This document shows positions 29,554-38,973 of a stretch of 64,000 nt of DNA, piece by piece. Position numbers and translations under genes: made by a program. Within the stretch, counting starts at the first letter, position 1. Each line of letters opens with the position of its first letter. Source of the stretch: Labilibacter marinus (GTDB lineage: Bacteria > Bacteroidota > Bacteroidia > Bacteroidales > Marinilabiliaceae); contig NZ_LXYE02000012.1 of NCBI RefSeq assembly GCF_001659685.2, forward strand, positions 240,223 through 304,222. Direction: 5' to 3'. A model generated the notes under the pieces. The model saw nothing but the letters and a program-made list of their open reading frames with translations. It was not told the DNA's origin and ran no database searches.

Positions 29554-30192
29554 CTATTCTCTCTCGTATTTAAGGTACATTACGGCACCGTAAATTATAT
29601 GTAAAACGCCAAAACCAAATAGCCAAAATATAATTCCATAACCAATAAATAAGCTACTTATCAGTCCTAAAAATATTTCAGAAACACCCAAATATCTTAT
29701 TTCTCGATGCGTATACCTACTGGCATTTAGTAAAGCCAATCCATAAAAAATTAGAGTGGAGGAGGCTAGTAAATAAAGCTCGCCGTAATATGCTAAAATA
29801 AGACAAAAGAAGCCACCCGTTGTCAAAGGAATAAATAGGTTAATGAGGAAATATTTAGTAGATGTATCCCATATTTTTAAGCCTTTCTTCTGGCTGTTTT
29901 TATAAGTGAAAATAAAAGCAGATACAATGGCTAAAACCAAGGTTACCAATGCAATTATGGCTACAGTTATAAATTTCTCTGAGAAAATATTTAATGATAG
30001 AAAGTACTCTGTTACACCAACGGTATGCGCAAAAGAACCATCACCTAAATACCACCAAGTGTACAAACCACAAATAATGGCAATAATCCCTGCCGAAATA
30101 CCTGATAATCCACTTAAAGATAAACATCGGCTCGAACGTTCCATTAATGAACGTATTTCTGATAAATGATTTAATTGCTCTTTGGTATCCAT
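29554..30192 (-). CDS. Membrane protein preceding the winged-helix regulator
   Basis: 212 aa with about six TM helices (GLSGISAGIIAIICGLYTWW, FITVAIIALVTLVLAIVSAFIF, KYFLINLFIPLTTGGFFCLIL and others) and a short soluble N-terminus MDTKEQLNHLSEIRSLMERSSR. No enzymatic motif. It is encoded directly before the regulator (1-bp spacing) and preceded by the same operator as the VIT gene, so it is part of the same regulon; it may be the sensor or an effector of the envelope system. Confidence 0.85.
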   Translation of the reverse strand: MDTKEQLNHLSEIRSLMERSSRCLSLSGLSGISAGIIAIICGLYTWWYLGDGSFAHTVGVTEYFLSLNIFSEKFITVAIIALVTLVLAIVSAFIFTYKNSQKKGLKIWDTSTKYFLINLFIPLTTGGFFCLILAYYGELYLLASSTLIFYGLALLNASRYTHREIRYLGVSEIFLGLISSLFIGYGIIFWLFGFGVLHIIYGAVMYLKYERE

Positions 30193-30517
30193 AATGAGTT
30201 GTTAAAAGTACTTTGAAATACAAAGTATGTGAATTTATTTTATCCTTGCAAATATTTTATTAATTTTTAAGTCATATATTTATGGTATTGTTTTGTAAAT
30301 CTACTTTATTATTAGAGGTTTTAGGCTATTTTTTATGTTTGTATATTTCACATATATAGTTGTTTGTGTGTTGAATGAATGGCCAGTTACAAAAAACTAC
30401 AAACTATTGTAATCAGGTATTTACAAAAATCACTTCTTTTGCTTAAATTTGAATAAATGGTGACCGTTCGAGGTGTTATCATTGGAAATCGCATATGACT
30501 TACAAAAAATATAAGTG
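30193..30517. other. Divergent intergenic region, 325 bp
   Basis: Holds the operator at 30210-30226 and the promoters of the divergent genes. Otherwise AT-rich with no open frame or strong hairpin recognised. Confidence 0.6.
30210..30226. promoter_or_regulatory. Palindromic operator upstream of the membrane protein-regulator pair
   Basis: ACTTTGAAATACAAAGT, identical to 29153-29169; here the palindrome extends to 19 bp (flanking T/A). It starts 18 bp upstream of the ATG at 30192, nearly the same distance as at the VIT gene (20 bp). Confidence 0.72.
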
Positions 30518-30859
30518 ATGGACTTAACGGGAAAATGGAGCTTTAAGGAGGATTTTTCTTTTGGCAAAGATGAAGGAGAGGCTGTTTTGGTGCAGGCAGG
30601 TACACGTGTATACGGAATTTTAGATTTTACAGAAAGGATTGAGGATGAAACTCCTTTTAAGGTAAAATGCCATTTGGAGGGAACTTATGAGGAAGATACG
30701 GTAAAGTTGGATGTAGTTGATTTTGAGATAATGTCTTCGCAACAAATAGAATATTTTCCAGAATCCAGAGAGGGTGTTATAAATGCTAATGGACAAATTG
30801 TTGGGTCAAGCGAGGACGAACAAGGAGTTTGTGGGGTTTTTGTGATGGAGAAAGTTTGA
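30518..30859 (+). CDS. Small hypothetical protein
   Basis: 113 aa from the ATG at 30518 (a GTG at 30515 is also possible). Acidic, cytosolic, predicted beta-rich (MDLTGKWSFKEDFSFGKDEGEAVLVQAGTRVYGIL...). The 'GxW' opening and repeated strands recall small lipocalin-like barrels, but no family is recognised. It lies 48 bp before the HNH-like gene on the same strand. Confidence 0.65.
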   Translation: MDLTGKWSFKEDFSFGKDEGEAVLVQAGTRVYGILDFTERIEDETPFKVKCHLEGTYEEDTVKLDVVDFEIMSSQQIEYFPESREGVINANGQIVGSSEDEQGVCGVFVMEKV

Positions 30860-30907
30860 GGTTAGCGCAAAGGGTGTTATTTTTGATGATCAGAATAAAT
30901 TAATTTC

Positions 30908-31543
30908 ATGGTGATGGAAGAAGAGTTTAAGAACGTATTTGTTTTAGGTCTTAAGGATGATGTAAAAGTTGAAAAAACAGGTCAAAAGGTTTTCTATAAG
31001 GATAAATTAGTACACCAATCTCTGGTTAAAGCTAAAAATCATAAACATGGCTATTATCAGATTTCTGTAGGCGGAAAACGTATTTATGTGCACCGCCTTG
31101 TGGCCGAGGCTTTTGTGCGTAATCCAAAGCCCATATCTTATAAGTTTGTTATTCATATCAATGGCGATTCAACCGATAATGCTTATTCAAATTTGCAATG
31201 GGGCGATAAAGCCATGGTATCAGATAATAGAAAAGTAGTTTATGGTGAAAGTTTTAGAGGTCATTCTACCATCTCCTATGATGATGCTCTGTTGATAGCC
31301 AAGCGTCTGGATAATGGTGAGTTTGCCAAAGATATATGTCAAGAATATGGTGTTTCGGAAATGAGTATTGCGCGTATCAGAAAACGTTATTGCACCCAAA
31401 AAACTAAAAGTATAAGATACCCCAAGGAAATAAAAAGCAATGTATTGCGCTTGTGCGAAAAACACGACCCTGCGCATGTAGCTAAAATTACCAACATTCC
31501 TTATCACACCGTTTGGCGATGGGTGAAAAAAGCAGAAAAGTAA
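30908..31543 (+). CDS. HNH-type nuclease-like protein with helix-turn-helix region
   Basis: 211 aa. Residues ~40-105 match the HNH_3/NUMOD-associated fold of phage and homing nucleases: YVHRLVAEAFVRNPKP, then FVIHINGDSTDNAYSNLQWGD, in which the usual 'NH' is 'IH'. The rest resembles two helix-turn-helix segments (AKDICQEYGVSEMSIARIRKRY and HVAKITNIPYHTVWRWVKKAEK). It could be a nuclease, a nuclease-derived DNA-binding protein or a mobile-element relic. No phage or intron context is visible. Confidence 0.75.
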   Translation: MVMEEEFKNVFVLGLKDDVKVEKTGQKVFYKDKLVHQSLVKAKNHKHGYYQISVGGKRIYVHRLVAEAFVRNPKPISYKFVIHINGDSTDNAYSNLQWGDKAMVSDNRKVVYGESFRGHSTISYDDALLIAKRLDNGEFAKDICQEYGVSEMSIARIRKRYCTQKTKSIRYPKEIKSNVLRLCEKHDPAHVAKITNIPYHTVWRWVKKAEK

Positions 31544-31833
31544 TAGCTTTTGCGATGCTTTTATTTATTTAAATTTCCTTTTTTTATCAACCGTATAGGT
31601 GTTTATAAATTAAGTTGGTGTACATTGAATCTACCGGTTGATTCATATATTATGTATTACGAAATAATAGCAAATAAATACTTCAAAAATCGAAACCCTT
31701 TTAAATTTTTCTACGTATAAACTTTAAAAGCCTATAAGGTAATTGAAAATGTTCGTTATCAGGCACTTCTATCTACGGCATGTATTGTGTCGGTTATATT
31801 TAAAGTATTGCTTATTGATGTAAATTTCAGGCT

Positions 31834-32649
31834 ATGAAAAATGTATTGATTTTAACAGATTTTTCAAACACTGCCCGAAATGCCGCTCTTTACGCCTTAA
31901 AGATGTTTAAGGATGATGATGTAGAATTCAACTTACTTAATGCATATGATTTAGAATTCAGTGGAAGCCCATATGTAATGCAAGTGAAGGAAGAGATGGC
32001 TTACGAAAGCGAAAAAGGCCTAAAGCAAGAGAAGACTCTACTTAAACGCATTTTTCCTCAGGCAGATGTACAAACACTTTCCGGTTTCGGATCTCTTATC
32101 GATGTAGTTCACCAATTTATTCAAAAAAATCATCCCGACCTTACTGTGCTAGGCTGTAGAGGCGAATCTGCGTTAGAAAACTTTTTGTTGGGCTCTAATG
32201 CTTACGAAGTAATAAAAAGCATTAAAGCACCTATTTTGGTGGTTCCTAAAAGTGCTGAATTTAGGAAACCAGAAAAAATTGTATTTGCAACTGACTTAAA
32301 AGATATTGCAAAGGATGAGGTGATGAACCCTGTTCGTGATATTGTAGATCGCTATCGTTCATCATTAATGTTTGTTAATGTATTAGATGATGAATATGTA
32401 AACCGTTTAGATGCTGAAAACAAAATTGCTACTCACTTTCCTAATATCGATCTTAGTTTCAATTTTATTGAAGGCGATGATGTAAGCAAGAGCATAAATA
32501 GGTTTATGGATGATAATGATGCGGAAATGGTAGCCATGGTTAGGCACGACGTAGGTTTCTTCGATCGTATTTTCCACCCAAGTATTACAAAGCAAATGGT
32601 GCTTCATCCAGAACATCCTATGCTTATTTTACATGATGAGCTAGAGTAA
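31834..32649 (+). CDS. Tandem universal stress protein (UspA family)
   Basis: 271 aa with two fused Usp domains. The first (1-~145: KNVLILTDFSNTARNAALYALKMF ... LTVLGCRGESALENFLLGSNAYEVIKSIKAPILVVP) keeps the G-2x-G-9x-G-(S/T)-like ATP loop in modified form; the second (~150-271) is more diverged. The role is general stress or energy response; no partner gene nearby. Terminator follows. Confidence 0.92.
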   Translation: MKNVLILTDFSNTARNAALYALKMFKDDDVEFNLLNAYDLEFSGSPYVMQVKEEMAYESEKGLKQEKTLLKRIFPQADVQTLSGFGSLIDVVHQFIQKNHPDLTVLGCRGESALENFLLGSNAYEVIKSIKAPILVVPKSAEFRKPEKIVFATDLKDIAKDEVMNPVRDIVDRYRSSLMFVNVLDDEYVNRLDAENKIATHFPNIDLSFNFIEGDDVSKSINRFMDDNDAEMVAMVRHDVGFFDRIFHPSITKQMVLHPEHPMLILHDELE

Positions 32650-32670
32650 AAATTTTACCTAATATGAGTT

Positions 32671-32704
32671 ACCCGTTTGTTTTTAGTACAAGCGGGTTTT
32701 TTTA
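32671..32704 (+). terminator. Rho-independent terminator
   Basis: ACCCGTTTGT (32671-32680) / ACAAGCGGGT (32688-32697), 10-bp stem with one G-T pair, followed by a T tract to 32704. Confidence 0.9.
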
Positions 32705-32936
32705 CGCTATCACAGGCTCATTCTTAACCTTAATTACCCATGAGATAATAAGCCCCCTAAAAAAATATCATATTATCATCCAGTAGTATCCTTCATTTTT
32801 ACTTCTTTGTAATATTGATTTAAATTTACATTCAGATAAAAATATTTGGTTAAGAGGTTATTTGGATAGTTAATTATAGGTTTTGCAAAATATGAATAAT
32901 CAATAGCCTAAGCAGAACCTACATTTACAATGGTTT

Positions 32937-35900
32937 ATGAGATTTATTTTTAAATATATATTAACAGGTAGTTGGCTGGTGTTTGGCTTTCTTTTAATAT
33001 CTCAATGTTCTTATGTTCAAGGGCAAAATTATAATTTTGAGAGTCTTACTACACGTCAAGGTTTATCTCAGAACGATGTAAACTGTGTTTTTCAAGATTC
33101 AAGAGGTTTTTTATGGATTGGTACAAATGATGGCTTAAATAGGTACGATGGATACGAATGTAAAATCTATCGGGTTGACCCCTTATCTGACCAAGGCATT
33201 TCTAGTAATCTTATTTTTGATATTGCAGAGGATGCGCAGGGTAATTTATGGTTGGGAACTTCCGATGAAGGCATATGTATGTTTGATGTTAAAAAAGAAA
33301 CCTTTACTGTTATTAAGAACTCGGCTGATCAGCCAGCATTGCTTGCCACAAATATTATAGCAACCGTTGTTCCTACTTCAGATGGTAAAGTTTGGGTGGG
33401 TGGGCCAAAAGGAATTGATATATTATCATTAGATAGTGATACAACTACAGTAAAGCATTTATCATTTTTAGATTTTACCTCATTTAAAAAAGGTGATATC
33501 ACAAAAATTATAGAAGATGACCTGGGACGAATTTGGGTTGGTACTTTAAAAGGTTTGTATGTTATATCTGTTAATAGTGAAAAATTAGAAGTTTTTACTC
33601 TGAACGCGTCCAGTTATGTAAGGGATTTTATTATAGATAACCATGAGTTATATGTGGCTTATTTACATGGTATTTTTAAGTTAGAGATTAATTGGCCTAG
33701 TTTAAGAAGAGTAAAAACAACCCCACTAAATAGTTTAAATGCTGGATCAATTATTAAGGACAAAATTGGAGATATTTATGCAGGTACATTACAGGGAATG
33801 TTTTGGTTAAAGAAGAGCGATAAGGACAATGTATATAATCAACCTGTTTTATTGCGCGATAAATCCACAGATGCCTCACTTAATAGTAAGGTAAAATCCT
33901 TGTGTGAAGATAAGTTTGGTAATGTTTGGATGGGTACTAGTGGTGGCGGAGTTAAGAAATATAATAGAAACCGTCAGAAATTTAGGCATTACAACAAAAC
34001 AGATAATGTAGGCAGCCTTTCGTATAATAAGGTGAGAGCTATAAGTGAAGATAGTCAAGGAAACTTATGGATTGGAACCGATAATGGAGGAGTTAGTTTT
34101 TTAAGTCACAAGGATAAAAATAATTACGAGTCAGGATTTAAAACAATAGACGTTAATGCCGGCGAAGAGGATAAAAGTGCGATTTCTATTAGTGATATTG
34201 GAGAAAATGGCCAGCCTGAAATTATTGTTGGTACAGGCTATCCTAGTGTGGTGCAATTATTAGGCTTTGAAGATGGTGAAGTCGTGCAGAAAGAAAATAC
34301 TATTCTTTCTAAAATTGACAATGAGCCATTTGCTATTGTAAAGGGTGCAAACAAAGATGTGTGGGTTGGAACCTACGGTAAAACTGGTTTGTATAGGTAT
34401 GTGCGCAACGAAAGTGCTGAGGAGTTAATTACATATTTAGCTGATGGAAAAGAAGGTAGTATTTCTTCGAGTAATATACGTAGCCTTTTGTTAGATGCAA
34501 CAGGTAATTTATGGGTAGGAACGGATAAAGGATTAAACTTTTTAAGTAAACTGGAGCAATTAAAAAGTGAACCTAAATTTAAGGTTTATAAAAAGGAAAA
34601 GAACAATTCTCATTCATTAAGCCATAACTATATATTACCTATTTTTCAATCCTATAACGGTACTATTTGGATAGGAACCATGGGAGGTGGACTCAATAAA
34701 CTTATTCATCACGACAATCCGGACTCCATTAAATTTGAAAGAATAACTTCTAAAGATGGTTTGCCCAATGATGTGGTAAAGGGGATTTTAGAAGATGATA
34801 ATGGGCATTTATGGATATCTTCTAACCGAGGAATTACGCAATATAATCCACAAGAAAATTCCTTTTCTAACTTTGATATTAATGATGGCTTGCAAGATTA
34901 TGAATTTGGAGAATTAGCTTGTTGCCGAAGAGCTGATGGCGAAATGTTATTTGGAGGAGTGAACGGAATAAATGCTTTTTATCCCCAAAATATAATTAAA
35001 GATACAAGTACTCCTGATGTGGTTTTAACAGATTTTCAAATCCTAAACCATCCAGTCAATCCTGGGGAAATCCTGCGAGGTCGAGTGGTGTTGAATCAGG
35101 TGATTGATAAAACTGAGTCAGTTAAACTAAAATATGCCGAGAATAGTTTTTCTATTCGTTTTGCCTCTTTGCATTTTTTAGCACCCAATAAAAATCAATA
35201 TAAATACAAGTTAGAAGGTTTTGATGCGGAGTGGGTAAAGAAAAATGCTGACGATAGGATTGCCAAGTACACTAATCTAAAACCTGGTGATTATAGCTTT
35301 CAATTATTGGCTTCAAATAGTGATGGAGTTTGGACCACTGAGCCAAAGGTGCTTCATATTAAAATAACTCCTCCATGGTATTTAAGTCAGATAGCGCAAA
35401 TTGCTTATATTATAGTTATTGTATTGTTGTTAATGGTTTTTCGAAGGTACTCATTGATTAGGGTGAAATTAAAAAACAACCTACTGATGGAGCATTTCGA
35501 AACCGAGAAGATAAAAGAACTATCGCAGATGAAACTGCAGTTTTTCACCAATATCTCGCACGAATTCAGAACTCCTTTAACTTTGATTATTGGTCCGCTA
35601 GAAAAATTAATGCAAAAAGGGGAGGTTTTGAGTAAATCCAGAATAGCAGCAAGTTATGCGCTAATGCATCGTAATGCAGGTATCTTACTAAAGCTAATTA
35701 ATCAACTGATTGATTTTAGAAAGCATGAGCAAGGTAAGCTGAGGCTGCAGATATCTAAATATGACATGTCTGCTTTTCTTCAGGGAATGTTTACTTCGTT
35801 TAAAGAGATGGCTGAGTTAAAGCATATTGATTTCGTGTTTTCAGGCGAAAAAGATAAGCTCGAAATGTGGTTTGATGAGGATAAGATGGAACGTATTATG

Positions 35901-37097
35901 TATAACCTTTTGTCCAACGCTTTTAAGTTTACGCCAGAAAATGGTAGGGTCGAAGTCATATTGAATTCAGATGAAGCTAATGATGTTTTAATTACGGTAA
36001 AGGATACAGGCGTAGGTATACCCAAAAAAATGCAGAAGCATATATTTGAACGTTTTTATCAGGTTAAGCAAACAACCGTTGGAGGAGCTGGTATTGGACT
36101 GTCTTTTATTAAAGGTTTGGTTGATCTACATCAAGGTGAGCTTACTTTTATTAGCGAAGAGGGAGAGGGAACGTCTTTTATTCTTAAATTAAAAAAAGGA
36201 AATAAGCATTTCAACCAACATCAAATTATTAATATAGAGAAGCAACATAAACTACAAGATGTTCTTGAGGTAGAGGAAGGAACTATCTTGATACAAGAAA
36301 TCACAGAGGAAGAAGAGTCCGTTAATAAGGAGACGATATTGGTGGTTGAAGATAATTTAGAATTACGATCGTTTATCAAAGAGTCACTTACTGATGATTA
36401 TAAAGTGTTGTTGGCTAGCCATGGAAAAGAAGGCTTAGAACAGTTGTTAAATAATGAAGTTGATCTGGTTGTTAGTGATGTGATGATGCCTGAGATGAAT
36501 GGTTTCGAATTATGCCAAAGCATCAAAAAGAAAGAAGATATCAGTCATATTCCTATTGTTTTATTGACCGCAAAATCGGAAGATGAAAGTCGAATTAAAA
36601 GTTATAAGGTGGGAGCGGATGCTTATGTTTCTAAACCATTTAGTGTTTTTGTATTGCACGCTCGAATCAAAAACTTAATAGAGTCAAGGAACTTGTTAAG
36701 GCGGAAATTAGAGAATTCGGTTTCTATAGAACCTTCTGCGGTTACAACTACCTCTATGGATGCTCAGTTCTTGAAGCGAGTTATTCGTATTGTGGATGAG
36801 AATATTCCGAATCCAGAGTTTACAGTAGAGCAGTTGGCTCATGATTATGGTATGTCACAAGTGGTGTTTCACAAAAAAATAAAAGGTTTAACAGGGCAAA
36901 CTCCTAAGGTTTTTATCAGAGGTATGCGTCTTAAAAGAGCTGCGCAATTATTAGCTATGGATAAGTACACAATTAGTGATGTAACTTATGAGGTAGGTTT
37001 TTCGGACCTAAAATATTTTAGAAATTGCTTTAAAGATAAGTTTGGATTATTACCTAAAGAGTATGCTAAGCAAAACAGAGCAAATAAAGAAGAATGA
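32937..37097 (+). CDS. Hybrid two-component system regulator (HTCS)
   Basis: 1386 aa one-protein signalling system of the kind that controls polysaccharide utilisation in Bacteroidota. Order: signal sequence (1-~30), 14-bladed Reg_prop beta-propeller sensor (~35-705, repeats 'DxxGxxWIGT'), Y_Y_Y domain (~735-810), one TM helix (~818-838), HisKA with H875 (NISHEFRTPLTL), HATPase (~975-1090), receiver with D1181 (VVSDVMMPEMNG), and AraC-type DNA-binding domain (~1298-1384). The GH43 gene 209 bp downstream is the likely target. The alginate locus further on has its own GntR regulator. Confidence 0.97.
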   Translation: MRFIFKYILTGSWLVFGFLLISQCSYVQGQNYNFESLTTRQGLSQNDVNCVFQDSRGFLWIGTNDGLNRYDGYECKIYRVDPLSDQGISSNLIFDIAEDAQGNLWLGTSDEGICMFDVKKETFTVIKNSADQPALLATNIIATVVPTSDGKVWVGGPKGIDILSLDSDTTTVKHLSFLDFTSFKKGDITKIIEDDLGRIWVGTLKGLYVISVNSEKLEVFTLNASSYVRDFIIDNHELYVAYLHGIFKLEINWPSLRRVKTTPLNSLNAGSIIKDKIGDIYAGTLQGMFWLKKSDKDNVYNQPVLLRDKSTDASLNSKVKSLCEDKFGNVWMGTSGGGVKKYNRNRQKFRHYNKTDNVGSLSYNKVRAISEDSQGNLWIGTDNGGVSFLSHKDKNNYESGFKTIDVNAGEEDKSAISISDIGENGQPEIIVGTGYPSVVQLLGFEDGEVVQKENTILSKIDNEPFAIVKGANKDVWVGTYGKTGLYRYVRNESAEELITYLADGKEGSISSSNIRSLLLDATGNLWVGTDKGLNFLSKLEQLKSEPKFKVYKKEKNNSHSLSHNYILPIFQSYNGTIWIGTMGGGLNKLIHHDNPDSIKFERITSKDGLPNDVVKGILEDDNGHLWISSNRGITQYNPQENSFSNFDINDGLQDYEFGELACCRRADGEMLFGGVNGINAFYPQNIIKDTSTPDVVLTDFQILNHPVNPGEILRGRVVLNQVIDKTESVKLKYAENSFSIRFASLHFLAPNKNQYKYKLEGFDAEWVKKNADDRIAKYTNLKPGDYSFQLLASNSDGVWTTEPKVLHIKITPPWYLSQIAQIAYIIVIVLLLMVFRRYSLIRVKLKNNLLMEHFETEKIKELSQMKLQFFTNISHEFRTPLTLIIGPLEKLMQKGEVLSKSRIAASYALMHRNAGILLKLINQLIDFRKHEQGKLRLQISKYDMSAFLQGMFTSFKEMAELKHIDFVFSGEKDKLEMWFDEDKMERIMYNLLSNAFKFTPENGRVEVILNSDEANDVLITVKDTGVGIPKKMQKHIFERFYQVKQTTVGGAGIGLSFIKGLVDLHQGELTFISEEGEGTSFILKLKKGNKHFNQHQIINIEKQHKLQDVLEVEEGTILIQEITEEEESVNKETILVVEDNLELRSFIKESLTDDYKVLLASHGKEGLEQLLNNEVDLVVSDVMMPEMNGFELCQSIKKKEDISHIPIVLLTAKSEDESRIKSYKVGADAYVSKPFSVFVLHARIKNLIESRNLLRRKLENSVSIEPSAVTTTSMDAQFLKRVIRIVDENIPNPEFTVEQLAHDYGMSQVVFHKKIKGLTGQTPKVFIRGMRLKRAAQLLAMDKYTISDVTYEVGFSDLKYFRNCFKDKFGLLPKEYAKQNRANKEE

Positions 37098-37243
37098 TAT
37101 ATGTTGCTGTAATGTGTTTGTAATCAGAGTGAAAAATTTAGAGCTATAAAAATTACCCCAATTCGTATAAATTAATTTCCCCCTTTAAAAATATCTCCCC
37201 TAAATATGAATGGCTAAACTCCGAAGCTAAAAGTTGTACTTAA

Positions 37244-37251
37244 TATCTTTG
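37244..37251 (+). promoter_or_regulatory. Candidate -7 promoter element of the GH43 gene
   Basis: TATCTTTG fits TAnnTTTG, about 55 bp upstream of the ATG at 37307. No good -33 TTTG at the right distance, as expected for an activator-dependent promoter; the HTCS is the plausible activator. Confidence 0.4.
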
Positions 37252-37306
37252 TTAGTATTAAAAGTGAAGAAAATTTCGAAGGCAAATTAACTAAATACAA
37301 ATAGAG

Positions 37307-38641
37307 ATGATAAGATTTTTTAAGGCAATTTTGCTTATGCTAATATTGCCATTTATTGTAGAAGGCAATAATCCATTAGTGAAGCATTTATATACTGCAG
37401 ATCCTACAGCGCGAGTAATGAATGGAAAGTTATATGTATTTCCTTCGTGCGATATTAAATGTGCCGAAGGAGAAGGAAACAATGGTTTTTGTATGCCGTT
37501 CTACCATGCTTTCTCAAGCGAAAATATGTTTGATTGGACAGACCATGGAAGAATAATTGACCAGAACGATGTGCAGTGGGGAAAGAAAAATAGCTATGGT
37601 ATGTGGGCGCCCGATTGTATTGAGAAAGATGGCAAATATTACTACTACTTTCCGGGAATGCCCGAAGATAGCTCTGCTTTTAGACGTATAGGCGTTGCGA
37701 TAGCAAAATCGCCAGAAGGTCCTTACAAGTTAGAGAAAGACTATATGAAAGGTGTGTCTGGTATCGATCCCAATGTTTTTATTGATGATGATGGTCAAGC
37801 ATATTTATATTATGGAGGAGGTGAAAAACTTCAGGTAGTTAAATTAAAGGATGATATGAAAACCATAGATGGCGAAGTGAAAACCATTATGGGTTTACCT
37901 GCAAAATATAAAGAAGGTCCGTTTATGTTTAAACGAAATGGGGTGTATTACTTTACCTTCCCTCATTCGCCAAGCGGGTCAGAAGAGTTGGCTTATGCTA
38001 TAGGAACATCTCCGATGGGGCCATTTGAGTATAAAGGTTTGTTTATGCAAAGATGGACCGATCATTGCTGGACAAATCATCATTCGGTAGTTGAATATAA
38101 GGGACAATGGATTGTGTTTTATCATCATCATGATATCAGTAAAGATGAACACCTCAGGTCGATGTGTGCCGATTATTTAAATTTTAATGCTGATGGAACC
38201 ATTCAGGAAGTTATTCCAAGCCTACGTGGAATTGGAATTTGCCCAGCAAGTAATAAAATACAAGTGGATAGATATACTGATATTCATAAGGCGCAAGCTA
38301 ATCTGATGAGTGATCAAGAAGAACCTAATTGGCAAGTGGACTATATAGAAAATGGAGGTTGGGTAAAGTATGATAGAGTAGATTTTAGTAAAAAGAAATA
38401 TACTAAAGTAACTGCTAGAGTTGCTTGTGATGCGCAAGGTGGAGTATTGGAGATTCGTCAAGGTGGTCATTGGGGCAAATTGATTGCATCTATTCCTGTT
38501 AAATCAACTGAAGCTTGGAATAACTGGACCGAGGTAGAGGCTGAGTTGCAAACTAGCATGCAAGGCGTACAAAATATAACATGCGTTTTTAAAGGAGATA
38601 AAGGGTATTTATATAATCTGGATTGGATCCAGTTCAGATAG
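37307..38641 (+). CDS. Glycoside hydrolase family 43 with C-terminal CBM6-like domain
   Basis: 444 aa secreted enzyme (signal MIRFFKAILLMLILPFIVEG). The five-blade GH43 propeller shows the three acidic residues: D32 (YTADPTARV, base), D154 (GIDPNVF, pKa modulator) and E203 (KEGPF, acid). The last ~130 residues (WQVDYIENGGWVKYDRVDFSKKKYTKVTARVAC ... GYLYNLDWIQFR) form a CBM6-type jelly roll. Members are mostly alpha-L-arabinofuranosidases, beta-xylosidases or beta-galactosidases acting on plant or algal hemicellulose; exact specificity not predictable. Monocistronic, strong terminator after. Confidence 0.93.
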   Translation: MIRFFKAILLMLILPFIVEGNNPLVKHLYTADPTARVMNGKLYVFPSCDIKCAEGEGNNGFCMPFYHAFSSENMFDWTDHGRIIDQNDVQWGKKNSYGMWAPDCIEKDGKYYYYFPGMPEDSSAFRRIGVAIAKSPEGPYKLEKDYMKGVSGIDPNVFIDDDGQAYLYYGGGEKLQVVKLKDDMKTIDGEVKTIMGLPAKYKEGPFMFKRNGVYYFTFPHSPSGSEELAYAIGTSPMGPFEYKGLFMQRWTDHCWTNHHSVVEYKGQWIVFYHHHDISKDEHLRSMCADYLNFNADGTIQEVIPSLRGIGICPASNKIQVDRYTDIHKAQANLMSDQEEPNWQVDYIENGGWVKYDRVDFSKKKYTKVTARVACDAQGGVLEIRQGGHWGKLIASIPVKSTEAWNNWTEVEAELQTSMQGVQNITCVFKGDKGYLYNLDWIQFR

Positions 38642-38707
38642 TATTTTGAGGTACTAAAGAGTTGTAGTTATTATTTAGTAATAATTGCAAAATTATAAAA
38701 TGGCTAA

Positions 38708-38753
38708 AAGAGGATTGTTGAGTAATATAAAACTCAATAATCCTCTTTTTTTT
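38708..38753 (+). terminator. Rho-independent terminator of the GH43 gene
   Basis: AAGAGGATTGTTGAGT (38708-38723) / ACTCAATAATCCTCTT (38732-38747), 16-bp stem with one mismatch, 8-nt loop, and T9 overlapping the right arm. Confidence 0.95.
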
Positions 38754-38788
38754 ATTCTTATAAAGTAGTTTGTAATATAAATTAACAC

Positions 38789-38804
38789 AATTGGTCAACC
38801 AATT
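38789..38804. promoter_or_regulatory. GntR/FadR-type operator, site 1
   Basis: AATTGGTCAACCAATT, a 16-bp palindrome apart from the central CA. Close to TTGGTnnACCAA operators recognised by GntR regulators of uronate metabolism (UxuR/ExuR type). Lies 286 bp before the PL6 start. Confidence 0.7.
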
Positions 38805-38961
38805 GCTTGTTCTATTGGATGTGATATTTTTTTTAATTTAGTTTAATGTGTCTATATCCATTGTACAGTATGGTTTGTGTTGATTTATTGTTGCTTCCAT
38901 GTTATTCTTGTATTGTAAAAAAATAGTCTTAAAATTTGTTAATAAAAAAATCATTCGTAAA

Positions 38962-38973
38962 TTGGTCAACCAG
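38962..38973. promoter_or_regulatory. GntR/FadR-type operator, site 2
   Basis: TTGGTCAACCAG, one mismatch to the palindrome, 117 bp before the PL6 start. Same orientation and core as site 1. Confidence 0.65.

Noticed and set aside
29134..30223. Shared peptide start MYFKVLL in two minus-strand frames
   Set aside because: The similarity comes from translating the duplicated operator, not from related proteins.
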